A DNA stretch of 64,000 nt from Plutella xylostella (Eukaryota; Arthropoda; Insecta; Lepidoptera; Plutellidae), in the NCBI RefSeq assembly GCF_932276165.1, contig NC_064002.1, forward strand, positions 3,100,001-3,164,000, given 5' to 3'. Shown here piece by piece: positions 46,013-56,500 of the stretch. A program made the position numbers and the translations under genes. Position 1 is the stretch's first letter. Every line of letters begins with the position of its first letter. Under the pieces are notes generated by a model. It did no database searches, was not told the origin of the DNA, and saw only the letters and a list, made by a program, of their open reading frames with translations.

Positions 46013-46187
46013 TCAAATAACATTGCCGACCGCTCTCCGGATGTCGCTGTAGTAGTGCACGAGTATGGACACGACCAGCACCAGCAGAGCCACGCTGATG
46101 CCGATGATGTACATGGCCTGGCTGGCTTCTTGGGGGGTCGCCAGCTCTTCTGTGCCGACGTTGGCACAGTTGGGGTCATCGAGATAA
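46013..46187 (-). pseudogene. Duplicate of Odr4 exon 7, out of phase
   Basis: Repeats the membrane-anchor exon (ATPQEASQAMYIIGISVALL to RRAVGNVI, stop) with few, mostly silent changes. Its 5' part is unrelated (YLDDPNCANVG), and the TATGCAG acceptor gives one leading base instead of two, so it would shift frame after exon 6. An internal AG at 46151-46150 would restore frame but lacks a pyrimidine tract. The flanking 3' sequence is also duplicated. Confidence 0.75.
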
Positions 46188-46488
46188 CTGCATAGTGTCG
46201 CCAGTTTTGGGAATTTTATGAATTTACAACCCTGCCGTCAAGCTTAAAATGTTGCCAGATTAGGCATTTTAATTATTATAATTCATTTAATGGACTAATT
46301 CATTTTTAAATATCAATCAAATAAAAAAAACATGTCTTTAAAAAAAACGATAGTTATTTAACATATTTTATCTAACTAGCAACCCTATCCAGCAATTTTG
46401 ACGGCTACTCTACCGCAGTTACAATTTAGGACGCGATCCACGACCCAGTCTACCTACGCTTGCAGCTTAAGCTAAACACACAACTAAC

Positions 46489-46667
46489 TCATACAACATT
46501 CCCAACCGCTCTCCGGATGTCGCTGTAGTAGTGCACGAGTATGGACACGACCAGCACCAGCAGAGCCACGCTGATGCCGATGATGTACATGGCCTGGCTG
46601 GCCTCTTGGGGGGTCGCCATCTCTTCTGTGCTGGCGTCACGATCGAGGGCGTCGAACTCTGATGTAT
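46489..46667 (-). CDS. Odr4: Odr4 exon 7 (membrane anchor)
   Basis: 179 nt from CTCTTTGCAG to TGA. Encodes TSEFDALDRDASTEEMATPQ, the membrane segment and HYYSDIRRAVGNVV. Its two leading bases fit the one-base overhang of exon 6. Confidence 0.9.
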
Positions 46668-49600
46668 CTGCAAAGAGGTGGGGTTGTTGTAGAAGAGATT
46701 TTTATTTAGAATCGGTAGAATTAGAGAAGGGTTGGATTCATGAATAGAACAAACAGGGAATAGACAATACGACGATGTGGATCACCGTTGGACACCCTGT
46801 ACATAAAGGTTTAATTTGATATTTCTACAGCTTTTGTAAGTACTTACATGTTTTTTTCACACACACAATAAAGGTTTGTTACAAATTTTTCTGTCGTGTG
46901 AGTACTTAGGTACTTATACTTACTCTATAATTTTCCGTGTAGATATATTTCTTAGAAAATATTATAAGAACTTAAATGTCAGAAACTCAATTTCCCATGT
47001 TGATATTTCTTAGAAAAAATAATTAGATCTCAAATATCAGATACACATTTGGCTACAGTCAAAGTTTGTTTAAAAATGCTGTAGGCTGTTGGTAACCTAT
47101 AGATGGGTTCCGCTCATATCGCATAAACTTTATTGATCAAAACTCATTTCGCATAACTCGTATGGTCTAAACTTTTTTGGCCGAACCATCACTTTGCCAA
47201 GACTTATGTGGCATAAGGCTCGTTTCGTCTAAAACTCTTTAGGCACAATCTTTAAACACCTAAGTTTCGTTTGCTCAAATTTATGTTCGTCTATACCTAT
47301 GTATAATCTTGTTTCTCCTAATGTTATCTTAATAAATAATATATTAAGTATGTAGTAAATGTACAAATTGTGGTATTTTTCTCCTACATCCCGAAAATCA
47401 CGATATTGTATGATCAAAAAATCGAAAGTTAAAGACCAATATAATTATTACAAACCCCATGAGATCGAAACCTAAAAATAGGTGCGACGACGAGCAAAGC
47501 GAGGAGGAGCGTGTTAGGTGCACATGTTCATCAAAACCAAAGCGGAGCGCAGCGAAGCGGAGCGGAGCGTTTTCCAAACAGCGGAAACAATACAAGGCAC
47601 CAGTTTGCGCTATGTAGGGAGACGCTCCGTCAAAGTTAAAGCCAAACGAATATTATTACTTTGTATAAACCTATGCCATAGCATTATTAGGCTATTCAAG
47701 ATTCGGCAATACTATCATTAGGCTAAACAATGTTATGCGAAATAACTTTTTACTAAACGAGATTTATGCCATACGATTTTCGGCGTAACGAGACTTTGAC
47801 CAAACGTTACTATGCAATACGAGATTAGGCAAAAAAATCTTATGCCAAAAAAGGTAGAACCCCTATAGATAAATATAAATGATAAAGGAACTCAACGATT
47901 TAGGGTTGCTACGCATACATTCTGGTTGGCATTATCGTTTCGGAATTTTAACACCTACTAGCAATAAAGAACTACTTTTAAAAAAAATATCGAATAGACT
48001 ATCACAGCCTAAATGTGTGTACTAAATAATCGCCGCATTATGATGGTAACTGACCCGTTTTGATGGTAACTCAAAATTGCAATTGTCGTATTTAAATGTT
48101 TTCGATTTCAAACTACAAGGTTTGATTCCATACATTTTGTAGAATACAATAGAATAGCCTAATTTATATTATGACAACTTTAATCAACCCTTAATCCATC
48201 CGTCATCTACTAATTAATTACAACCCTATTGTTTGTTGTTTATTCCTCAACTCTGTAAACTTTAAGCTAACCCTAATCTAAGCTGAACAGAGAATAAATC
48301 AAATAGAGATAGAGTGATAGTACCATCTTGAAGTATTATTTAATTATTGAGTTTGTTTTAGTTGATCAAAGGCTTTAGGCGATTATACAACCGCAGTGCG
48401 GGAGATATCTGAAACTTTCGTTGCCAATGGGCAAAATTTATATTATTCTGGAAACGGATTCGCATAGTAATTTTGGTACGTGACCACAAAACATTTTACT
48501 TGGTAGTTCAAAGTCTAAATTGTTAAAAAAAGCCTTTGCATCTTGTAGAGAAAATGAGTGAGGACGATACTATTAACTATAGGTACAATACGTAAATCAG
48601 TGATGGTTTTTTTTTTTCATTTTCGCTCTGTAGGTATGATGCTACAGGTGATATCTAGCTTGATCGGATTAATAGTAAAATGGTCCACCATATCGATCGT
48701 ATACATTCCGCACTATCCTACACCGCGCCAAGTGTAGGCGTCTTCGTCCGTCAACTGCATGCATAACATCACCTGAAGGCCTAGCATGAGGCGCATGACG
48801 CTACGCTACGGTAACACGTGACTAAAGATTTCCGTCGCAATCACTTTCGAAGCTGCTCGATGTGACTTCATGTGACTGAGCGCGACACAAAACTTTTGTC
48901 ACGTATTAACGTGTGCGTCTTGCGCCTCGTGCTAGGCCTTCTCACTAAAATCTTCTCACTACGGTAACAACAAATCCTGCTTTATCTGTACTGTCATCAT
49001 CACAGCAAAAACAAACGAACACTGAAACAAAACACAAATATGTTTTTCCAGCGGGTGTCACCATCACTCCAAACACAAACGAACGCTGAAACAAAACACG
49101 ATCACGTAGGTATGTACCGGCGGGGGTCTCCGCGCCGCACAGCACCGCGGCCGCGGCCACGTGGAGGTCGAGCAGCTCGCGCACCGACAGCAGCGCCTCC
49201 GCCGGCGCCTCCCCGGGGAACAGCAGTCGCACAGCCAGAGCGACCCCGCCGGGACCAGCACGGAGCTCCCGCCCCACACACGACCACACCACGGGGGTTG
49301 GGAAGCCACGCTTATGTGTCTAATATTTGACATATTCATAGAAATTATGTCAGTTTTGACAGTTACCTACCTCAACATCATCACTAATATGTCAAACATC
49401 TGTCAAATCTACACAAATTATAAGCAGCGTTGCTTATCTGTCAAATATCTGCCCGATCCTTAAAAATCATGTAAGTTTTGACTGTTATAGCATAGCCTGT
49501 ATGTAAATCTGTCAGATCTATACGAATTATGTCAGTTTTGACAGTTACCTACCTAAACAATTTGCTAATCTTCTGTACTGTCTACTCTCATCATTCTCAC

Positions 49601-52446
49601 TACGCGCTACAAACCCTACTTTAGCTGCAGTGACACTGTCACCATCACACCAAAAAACAGAAGAACGCTGAAACAAAACACGATCATGTAGGTATGTACC
49701 GGCGGGGGTCTCGGCGCCGCACAGCACCGCGGCCGCGGCCACGTGGAGGTCGAGCAGCTCGCGCACCGACAGCAGCGCCTCCGCCGGCGCCTCCCCGGGG
49801 AACAGGTAGTCGCAGAGATATAGAGAGCCGACAGGGATGAGGACGCGGCGCGGCGGCTCGTTGAAGCAGACTTTTTCTGGGGAAACAATAGTTACTTAAA
49901 TCATTTATCAACTTTATCATCATCATTCAATAATACTCCACTGCTTGATACATAACTCTAACAGATAACTCTCTTTTTCTCATAGAGAGTGGTTTGTAAA
50001 AATTTACATTCATCAGGCCCTGTAGCACAGGGCGCTGTTAAACCGTGACAAGAGTTCTCTGTCGCGCTCGCTCTTGAGGCTGCACGATGTGAGTGAGCGA
50101 GATGCAAAACTCTTGTCACGTCTTAAATGCTCCCCGTACTAGCCCTTCTGAAAATTTTATATTTATACGATGAATACCTATAAACATTCTCAAATCAAAG
50201 TCAAATCAAAGTCACATTTTATTTGTGATTTAGGGCCATTAAAAGCTAAAATTTGTGTTGACAGCCATTAGAGCTATTAAGTTTGCTAAGTGAATTTGGG
50301 AGGCTAATTGGGAGTGAACTCAATGGACAAAGACAATGATGGCACATAATTTCTATAAATACTTATAACATCATTGGAAACATATTTTTTTGAATTTTAA
50401 ATCGTATCAATAGTAAGAGTTGATGTTAAAACGCTTACCTTCAGGCAAAAGATTGTCATCAATCAATGCATCACAGTGCATTGTGAACCGGGAGGCCAAT
50501 GAGCGTATAATGTCTTGCTTGACGGCCGCCTCTGCCTCTTTTACCGTCACTTTGGGATACAAGAACACACTGGAAGCGACCACGCCACTGAAGTGTATGC
50601 TGCCGTCACATTCCAAGTATTCCACTGTCTCTGGCATGGAACTTTCCTGCAAAAAAGGTGTCTTATTATTAATGGTATGTTATTACTACTTATTACATAA
50701 TTAAAAGCAAGAGAGATACTGGTGGGACTCCAGACTCTTTGGGAAATATCCAGCAGTGGATGATTACTATTATGTTGGTACTATCGTCTAGAAAAAAACG
50801 AGTACTGAATTTCTCTCGCACATTTCTGATATTGATAGAGTGAGATGGGTCATTGTAAGGGGCAGGGCCAACACTTTTGTTATTTTGTTCAAGGCTTTAT
50901 GTTGACTATGTGCACCAATAGTAATGCAGTAAAAAATATATCAGTACTTGTTTGTTAAAAACATAGTATAGTAAATTAGTTAGAAGTTAATGAAAAATAG
51001 TACTTACAAATGGCACAAACAATGACACCATCATTGACTTGGGAGGGTCGGCTGAAGATGACTTGGCGTTTTTAGGTTTTTTCTTCTTGACCAGCTGGTC
51101 TAGTGGATCCGACCGGTCTTTGAGTTCACCATCAATGAACATTACACTTACTTCTAATGCTTTTTGAGCTTCTTCAACAATTTGCTGAAAATAAACACTT
51201 GGATGTCATAAAAAATATTGCTGATTGGTTTTTAATATTTTAATATTAGTTTGTACTGCAAAATTGCATCTTAGAATCAGGTACATAGACTTAGTGCTAA
51301 AGACATTTCTTGCCAGTCATACTAACTACAGGAGCAAAAAGCAGTACTTGTAAGTTTGCACATCCAGTCAAACAATGTGATGTGATGGATACAGTAATGC
51401 TTAGATGTAATGTAATGGCACTAACAAAACTAACCTGAAACTGATCCTTCACTGATATGCCATTTTTCTTCACCAGAACCGGGTACACTTCATCAAACTC
51501 ATAGTATGTGTCCAACCGCTGCCACTGGCACTCTTTAGGAGTAAACTTCCAATCAACAGGTTTTGCTCCCAGACCTTTGCTTGCAGAATTCACCTCAATG
51601 CTCTTACAAACAACTGTTTTATTAGAGTAATGAAGTACCAATTTTTCATTGGTTCCTGGACAGTTACCATACATGTGCGGGTTGACATTCAAAACCTTGT
51701 GCATGTAGTTTAGAACAGATTTTACTTTGCTGGACGCATTTGTGTTGTCAAATATCTCTTCTTCTGATGTGATGAAGATACCTGTGAAATTGGAGTAGAT
51801 AATAAAAGGCAGGTTTTTCGTTCATATTGATATCAAACTATATACCTTCAGCATGATTTATTATTATGAAGTATAAAGAGCATAATTTTAGCCAATGTAT
51901 CACAATTAATGTAATAAAGGTATAACTCCAGAAACCCAACACATATTGTATAGCTTGGACAAGCTGACTGTCCAGGAAGAGAAGCAACTTGAGTCAAGAG
52001 TAGCAGGTAGCTAATCAAGTGGAAATTGATATATTTTTTAATGTAATTATTTATGGGTCTGGTCTTACCTAGTACGAACATGCCTCCGGGGAGCATCCTA
52101 GTGACATGCTTGGCGTGGTCCGCCACCCAGGCCTCTGACACAGCTGCCATAGACTCAACTCTTTCCAAGAGACTCTCTCCCTCAGAAATGGTATCTGAAA
52201 CCTTTTCTTCCGGCGTGCGAGCTAAATGGATCACATTTTCCCTGGAGTCAGTGATCTGGAATATTAGTGATTGATGGATAGATTAATAAAAGCTCCAAAT
52301 GGAACTAAAAACAAGTTACCGGATCCATGTATTTGTTCATTACGACTTACCTGGCCCAAAATTAGGCCTATACCGAATTTCTCTTGGGCTGCATATTGCT
52401 CTAAATACTGCAGGCAACTTTCTGGTGCATAAACTGTTCGAACCAT
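46489..52446 (-). CDS. Odr4: ODR4 homologue, 456 residues
   Basis: Seven exons join in frame: 52446-52351, 52255-52069, 51781-51435, 51184-51008, 50646-50439, 49876-49700 and 46667-46489 (1371 nt with stop). The N-terminus (MVRTVYAPESCLQYLEQYAA, then GIGLILGQ) and HVTRMLPGGMFVLGIFI match the ODR-4 family layout. A DWKF motif follows, with a Lys-rich insert (LVKKKKPKNAK), a CDYLFPGE segment and a single C-terminal membrane anchor (AMYIIGISVALLVLVVSILV) ending HYYSDIRRA. The length is close to the roughly 450 residues known for animal ODR4. In nematodes ODR-4 helps odorant receptors leave the endoplasmic reticulum, and vertebrate ODR4 forms a complex with UFSP2 (established knowledge). The last two exons each have a damaged downstream copy. 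Confidence 0.9.
47096..47870. repeat. Non-autonomous element with CTATAG-GGTTC ends
   Basis: Begins CCTATAGATGGGTTCCGC and ends GGTAGAACCCCTATAG. The subterminal parts are made of recurring GCATAA/TTATGC and AAACGA words. The middle has an AGCGGAGC-repeated stretch (47538-47570). No coding region. Confidence 0.5.
48775..48941. repeat. Palindromic MITE family M, copy 2
   Basis: Ends AGGCCTAGCATGAGGCGCA and TGCGCCTCGTGCTAGGCCT are inverted. The same 19-mer end occurs alone at 4757-4775, at the acceptor of protease exon 2'. Confidence 0.65.
49118..49261 (-). pseudogene. Frameshifted duplicate of Odr4 exon 6
   Basis: The first 12 codons (VLVPAGSLWLCD) correspond to VLIPVGSLYLCD of exon 6 with mostly silent differences. 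A one-base deletion follows (near 49221-49226), and the remaining roughly 100 nt plus donor and intron start are almost identical to exon 6. No good acceptor precedes it. Confidence 0.75.
49700..49876 (-). CDS. Odr4: Odr4 exon 6
   Basis: 177 nt between GTTTCCCCAG and GTACAT. Encodes KVCFNEPPRRVLIPVGSLYL, then CDYLFPGEAPAEALLSVREL and AVLCGAETPA. Very GC-rich. Confidence 0.88.
50017..50148. repeat. Palindromic MITE family M, copy 3
   Basis: CCGTGACAAGAGTTCTCTGT and its inverted relative GCAAAACTCTTGTCACG flank a GCGCTCGCTCTTGAGGCTGC core. Confidence 0.6.
50439..50646 (-). CDS. Odr4: Odr4 exon 5
   Basis: 208 nt between TTTTTTGCAG and GTAAGC. Encodes ESSMPETVEYLECDGSIHFS to DDNLLPE. Confidence 0.9.
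51008..51184 (-). CDS. Odr4: Odr4 exon 4
   Basis: 59 codons between TATTTTCAG and GTAAGT. Encodes QIVEEAQKALEVSVMFIDGE, the Lys-rich insert and SMMVSLFVPF. Confidence 0.88.
51435..51781 (-). CDS. Odr4: Odr4 exon 3
   Basis: 347 nt between ATTTCACAG and GTTAGT. Encodes IFITSEEEIFDNTN to GISVKDQFQ, including KPVDWKFTPKECQW. Confidence 0.9.
52069..52255 (-). CDS. Odr4: Odr4 exon 2
   Basis: 187 nt between ATATTCCAG and GTAAGA. Encodes ITDSRENVIHLARTPEEK to RMLPGGMFVL. Confidence 0.9.
52351..52446 (-). CDS. Odr4: Odr4 exon 1
   Basis: 32 codons, MVRTVYAPES to LILGQ, then GTAAGT. Upstream (52500-52600) lie several TGTCAGT/ACTGACA words that could include an initiator. Confidence 0.88.
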
Positions 52447-53190
52447 GTTTAAATTTGATTATTTCAAGTTTAAAACCAAATTATTCTTCATCGGCAAGCA
52501 GCTGAGCAAAATAAATACGTGTCAAAGTCAAAACTGACAAAAGTCAAATTCAACCCAACTGTCAGTATCTCTGTCATACTGACAGCTAAGTCGGCTGGGA
52601 ACATAGACTAACAGTATTCATCCTTATTCTAAGATTCAATCTAGCATCAGCAAAGGAACGATCCAAGGAGAAGATCATCTAATCATCAGCATCCTCATCC
52701 TCGCGATGGTTTTAGCGGCTGAGAATTTATACCACTACCACGGATCTTATTTCATTATTATTTTTTCGATTCTAAACTTTTAAATAACTTATCAGCTACT
52801 GCACTGGAGTCCGCGTTGTTCTATCCATGACTGTAACCACAGAACTATCGCATATGCACTTGTTGTTTTTAAGTTAAGTACTGTATGACTTGTTGCACGT
52901 TGTATTAAAATTTAATCCAGTGTTCTGGGTGGACTGCTTACTAGATCAGTAGTTAATAAGAAAATGATGTCGTAGCCAAGTCTTATGTGCCTTCAAAGCG
53001 ATGATAATGAGCAACAATGCAATGCGAAAACTTATGACTACCTGCCTACATATTAGGTAGTACCAAATACGGAAGAGGACTCTTGCATCTGATGCACTGG
53101 AAGTGCTCCCCTTTTTCCGACAGATGAAATCAGATACGAGTGTTGTTTTAAGAGTTAAAATAAAACAAGGAGAAGGAAAATTGTATGCAC
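52447..53190. other. Intergenic gap between NudC and Odr4
   Basis: Only about 1 kb separates the NudC stop from the Odr4 start on the same strand. The right part is NudC 3' UTR and the left part probably holds the Odr4 promoter; no other gene is visible. Confidence 0.5.
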
Positions 53191-53196
53191 TTTATT
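53191..53196 (-). terminator. Polyadenylation signal of NudC
   Basis: AATAAA on the minus strand about 290 nt after the stop codon. Confidence 0.5.
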
Positions 53197-53482
53197 GTTA
53201 GGTATTTTCACAAAAGTTGCATAGGTACTTAATGTTTGCTGCGTTAAATTATTATGATACCTACTCATTTACGCAATGTAATCATAACGGTTGATAACAT
53301 TTCAAGGCCTAAAAGAAAGTGATACAATATAAGTAATTATGGAGCACCTTAAAATAAACAGAAAATTAATCATTCTCTTAGCGTGTAGGTTGTTGTGATA
53401 GTGCCACAAATAAAAAAATACAGTCTCTTATAGATCAATTTAGCATTTGACAAAAATGACCTAAAATCTCCGTTTCCCCGAC

Positions 53483-53534
53483 TCAGTTGAATTTGCATTT
53501 GGAGAAGTCCATTTCTGGATGCTGTTCCATAAAT
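53483..53534 (-). CDS. NudC: NudC last exon
   Basis: 52 nt from TTTTTTACAG to TGA, encoding FMEQHPEMDFSKCKFN, the conserved family C-terminus. Confidence 0.92.
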
Positions 53535-56500
53535 CTGTAAAAAAGATAATAATGTCAGTAACTATACAACGCTCATAGTAGTACCTACATTATATTTCTT
53601 GAGTAAGTACCTACACTGTACCCCATTTATGTCTCTTTTAGTCCATCCATCCAAAGGTTGTCTGCAAGAGATCGCTATAAGCGATAAGACCAACTTTTGT
53701 ACCCTAGTTAAGTGTCTATGTAAAATTGATAATTATTTCTTGGTGTACAAATAAATAGTACTCTATCTATCTAAGTACTTATATTAATTATTGTAATTTC
53801 CTCACACCTCTTTCCCTGACCCCGATTGACCCCTTTCTTAGCCCTTAGCTAACGCAAACGCTCCATTTTCACACCGCTCCACTCATCACAGTTTGATATA
53901 GGAAGTACCACTATAACGCTATCAATTCAATGGATATAATTATATTCGGCAGATAAAACACGTCTCGAAGGAAAATAAGGTTGGCTTAAATCTTTAACTT
54001 TAAATTAAATAAAACTAAACTAAAACTTAGTCGGACGCTGACTAAATGAAGTTCTTACTTCTTGAGTGTATCCTGTTTCTTTTGTTCGTCGCTGGTCGGG
54101 AGCCCCCTCTCCTTCTGTCTCTGGTCGTACATCATCTTCTCCACGAGCCCTCTCGTCTCGCCGTCCAGGTCCGACAACTTCGACGGCTCTGTAAGAACAC
54201 CAAGGATGTTAGAATTACATAATTATAGCGAATCTGAATCTTGATATACTATTCTATAAATTTATCGGCAAGCGGCACCGGTAAGATATGTTATATCCAG
54301 AGATTGCATCATTGCATGAATCACAGGAGGTACAACAAGAAGCTTCTCCAGTGATGAATTACATCGGGCTGAGCACCGGGCAGACACACATGTCACATAA
54401 GCGTCATCGTATGTCGTATACGATGACGCTTATCTGACATGCCCATCCTTTAGCCTCGGTGACAAAACGTAGACTCTAGGTCTGGCGCTTGTCACCGATA
54501 TGATAGGCACTATTGCTGATTGACATCAGGGACTAATGGACAGTAGATCTGGTCAATGATGCTGATCCAGTACCCAAGTGTAGTGACTCGCAGAACCCTG
54601 ATAGGTTGCATAGCTGCAAGGCCCGCTCATGTTATGCCGGATGCAGAAAGAAAGCTGGAAACTTATCCATACTTTTTCGAACTAGCGCTGATAAGCGCGG
54701 AGAAAATATCCATAGTAAAGTAAGCGCTTATAAGTTTCCAGCGTTCCTCCTGTAGACGGGTTTAGGCTAGAGCCCTCGTATTCTCGGGCCGACAGAAGTG
54801 TCCGTTTAAAAAAGGCCGCTTTTATTAATTACATTCATTATTTTGCAAGTTGCCTGATCGTTCAACTTTGCTACAAAGTATTTATTCGTCTTCTCTTACA
54901 TGCATTATGAATATTTTACGATGATCGCAACGCTGATAACATCCAAATTTGGGCCTTTTTATAAAACAGGAACCAGGAAGGAATTTTCATTCTGACAGAA
55001 TAATGCTTTCGCCAAGGCGACAAATCCCTGACCAGCAGGGCGATCACGAAAAACAGAGCTAACGTATAGAATCGAATGCGAGTGCGACAACTGTCAATTC
55101 GATAGGTAAAAAGTGTTCGAAAGTGCTGTCAAGTTGACACTAGTCGCACTCGCATTCGATTCTATATTTTTCGTGATCGCCCTGCAGCTCTAATAGAAGT
55201 GGTCACCTTCAGCATAAACCTGTTACAGACCCGTATTTATTGATCTATCAAACGTTTTTAATAAATCCCTTCAGAAACAATTTAACTGAGCACATAAACA
55301 AGACGGCTCACTCCACTATTGTCTTCCAAACTTCCAATGTTTGTGGGCAGAGGTCATTTTGGGTCAGTGGCTTCCCAGTTAAAGGCCATACAAAGGCTGG
55401 GTAGCTTAACGACTGTAATCCATTTCTGTGACCGCTACCATATTAGTGAGTACTGCTATAATTAGTCATTATTCACGGCATGAAATAATTTGCACAAGGG
55501 AGCATCGTAAACACAGCTGATTTCCTTATACGGGACTTTTTGGGAATTAGCGCTCCGAAAGGCAGGCATTACATGTGAGAAATGAGTGCAGTTAGATGCA
55601 CTGAAAACAACATAATCTGGGTGGGTAATTTTACGATCAGTAATGTTATATAGCAGACAAGAAAGGAAGTATGTATTAGCTTACTAATAATATCAATTAG
55701 AGGAAAAAATACAAATGAAATATTAAGTACCTATATCTCATCCAGAAGCTAAAAGTGTGAATTTTATATTTTAAATAAATTAAAGGTACCTACTTAACCT
55801 AATTAAAAATAAGTTTTAAATTATTATTTATTAGCTAAGCTAATTATTATAAGACTAGTACTGTAGTACTACTTATTTCACGCTCAATGTATTCATTTTA
55901 ACACCCGGTATACACGAGCAAATTGAGCCAAGTAAAAGACTAATAATAATAAATAAATAAAATAAATAATAAATATGTGGGGACATCTCACACACGGCCA
56001 TCCGACCCCAAGCTAGGCAGAACCTGTGTTATGGGTGTCGGACAGCTGATATATCTACACAAATACATAGATCTGGGGGCACGGCAGTGCCCCCACCAAG
56101 TCGAGCAAAAAAGCGGCACGGCCGTACCATCCTTTTCTCGAAGCAATTCAGGCCATTTTCGACCCCCTGTAACTTCGTTGTGGATAAAACTAGAAGACTG
56201 AATTTTCACTAACCATGCAGGCATTGTAAAGACACGGTAATCACGGTATATTTCAAATTTCATTCAATTTGAACCAGTAGTTCAAAAATTTTAACGGTTC
56301 AAAGTTTCTTAATTTTGTCACTGACTCACTCACCGATCATAAAAATTCTAAGGCACTTCTAGCAGACCTAGAAGCTTCAAATTTGGAATATAAGTAGTGT
56401 TTGGTGTATGAAATGAACCAAGAAAAACTAAAATATTTGGGGGCACTACCGTGCCCCCACCAACTCGAGTAAAATTTTTCAATTTTGGTCCAGTTTTGTA

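Noticed and set aside
45991..46673. Cys/Trp-rich small proteins (WLCWCWSCPYSC)
   Set aside because: They are the wrong frame of the Odr4 membrane-anchor exon and its copy.
49064..49330. Arg/Pro-rich open frames on both strands
   Set aside because: They are out-of-frame readings of the GC-rich Odr4 exon 6 copy.
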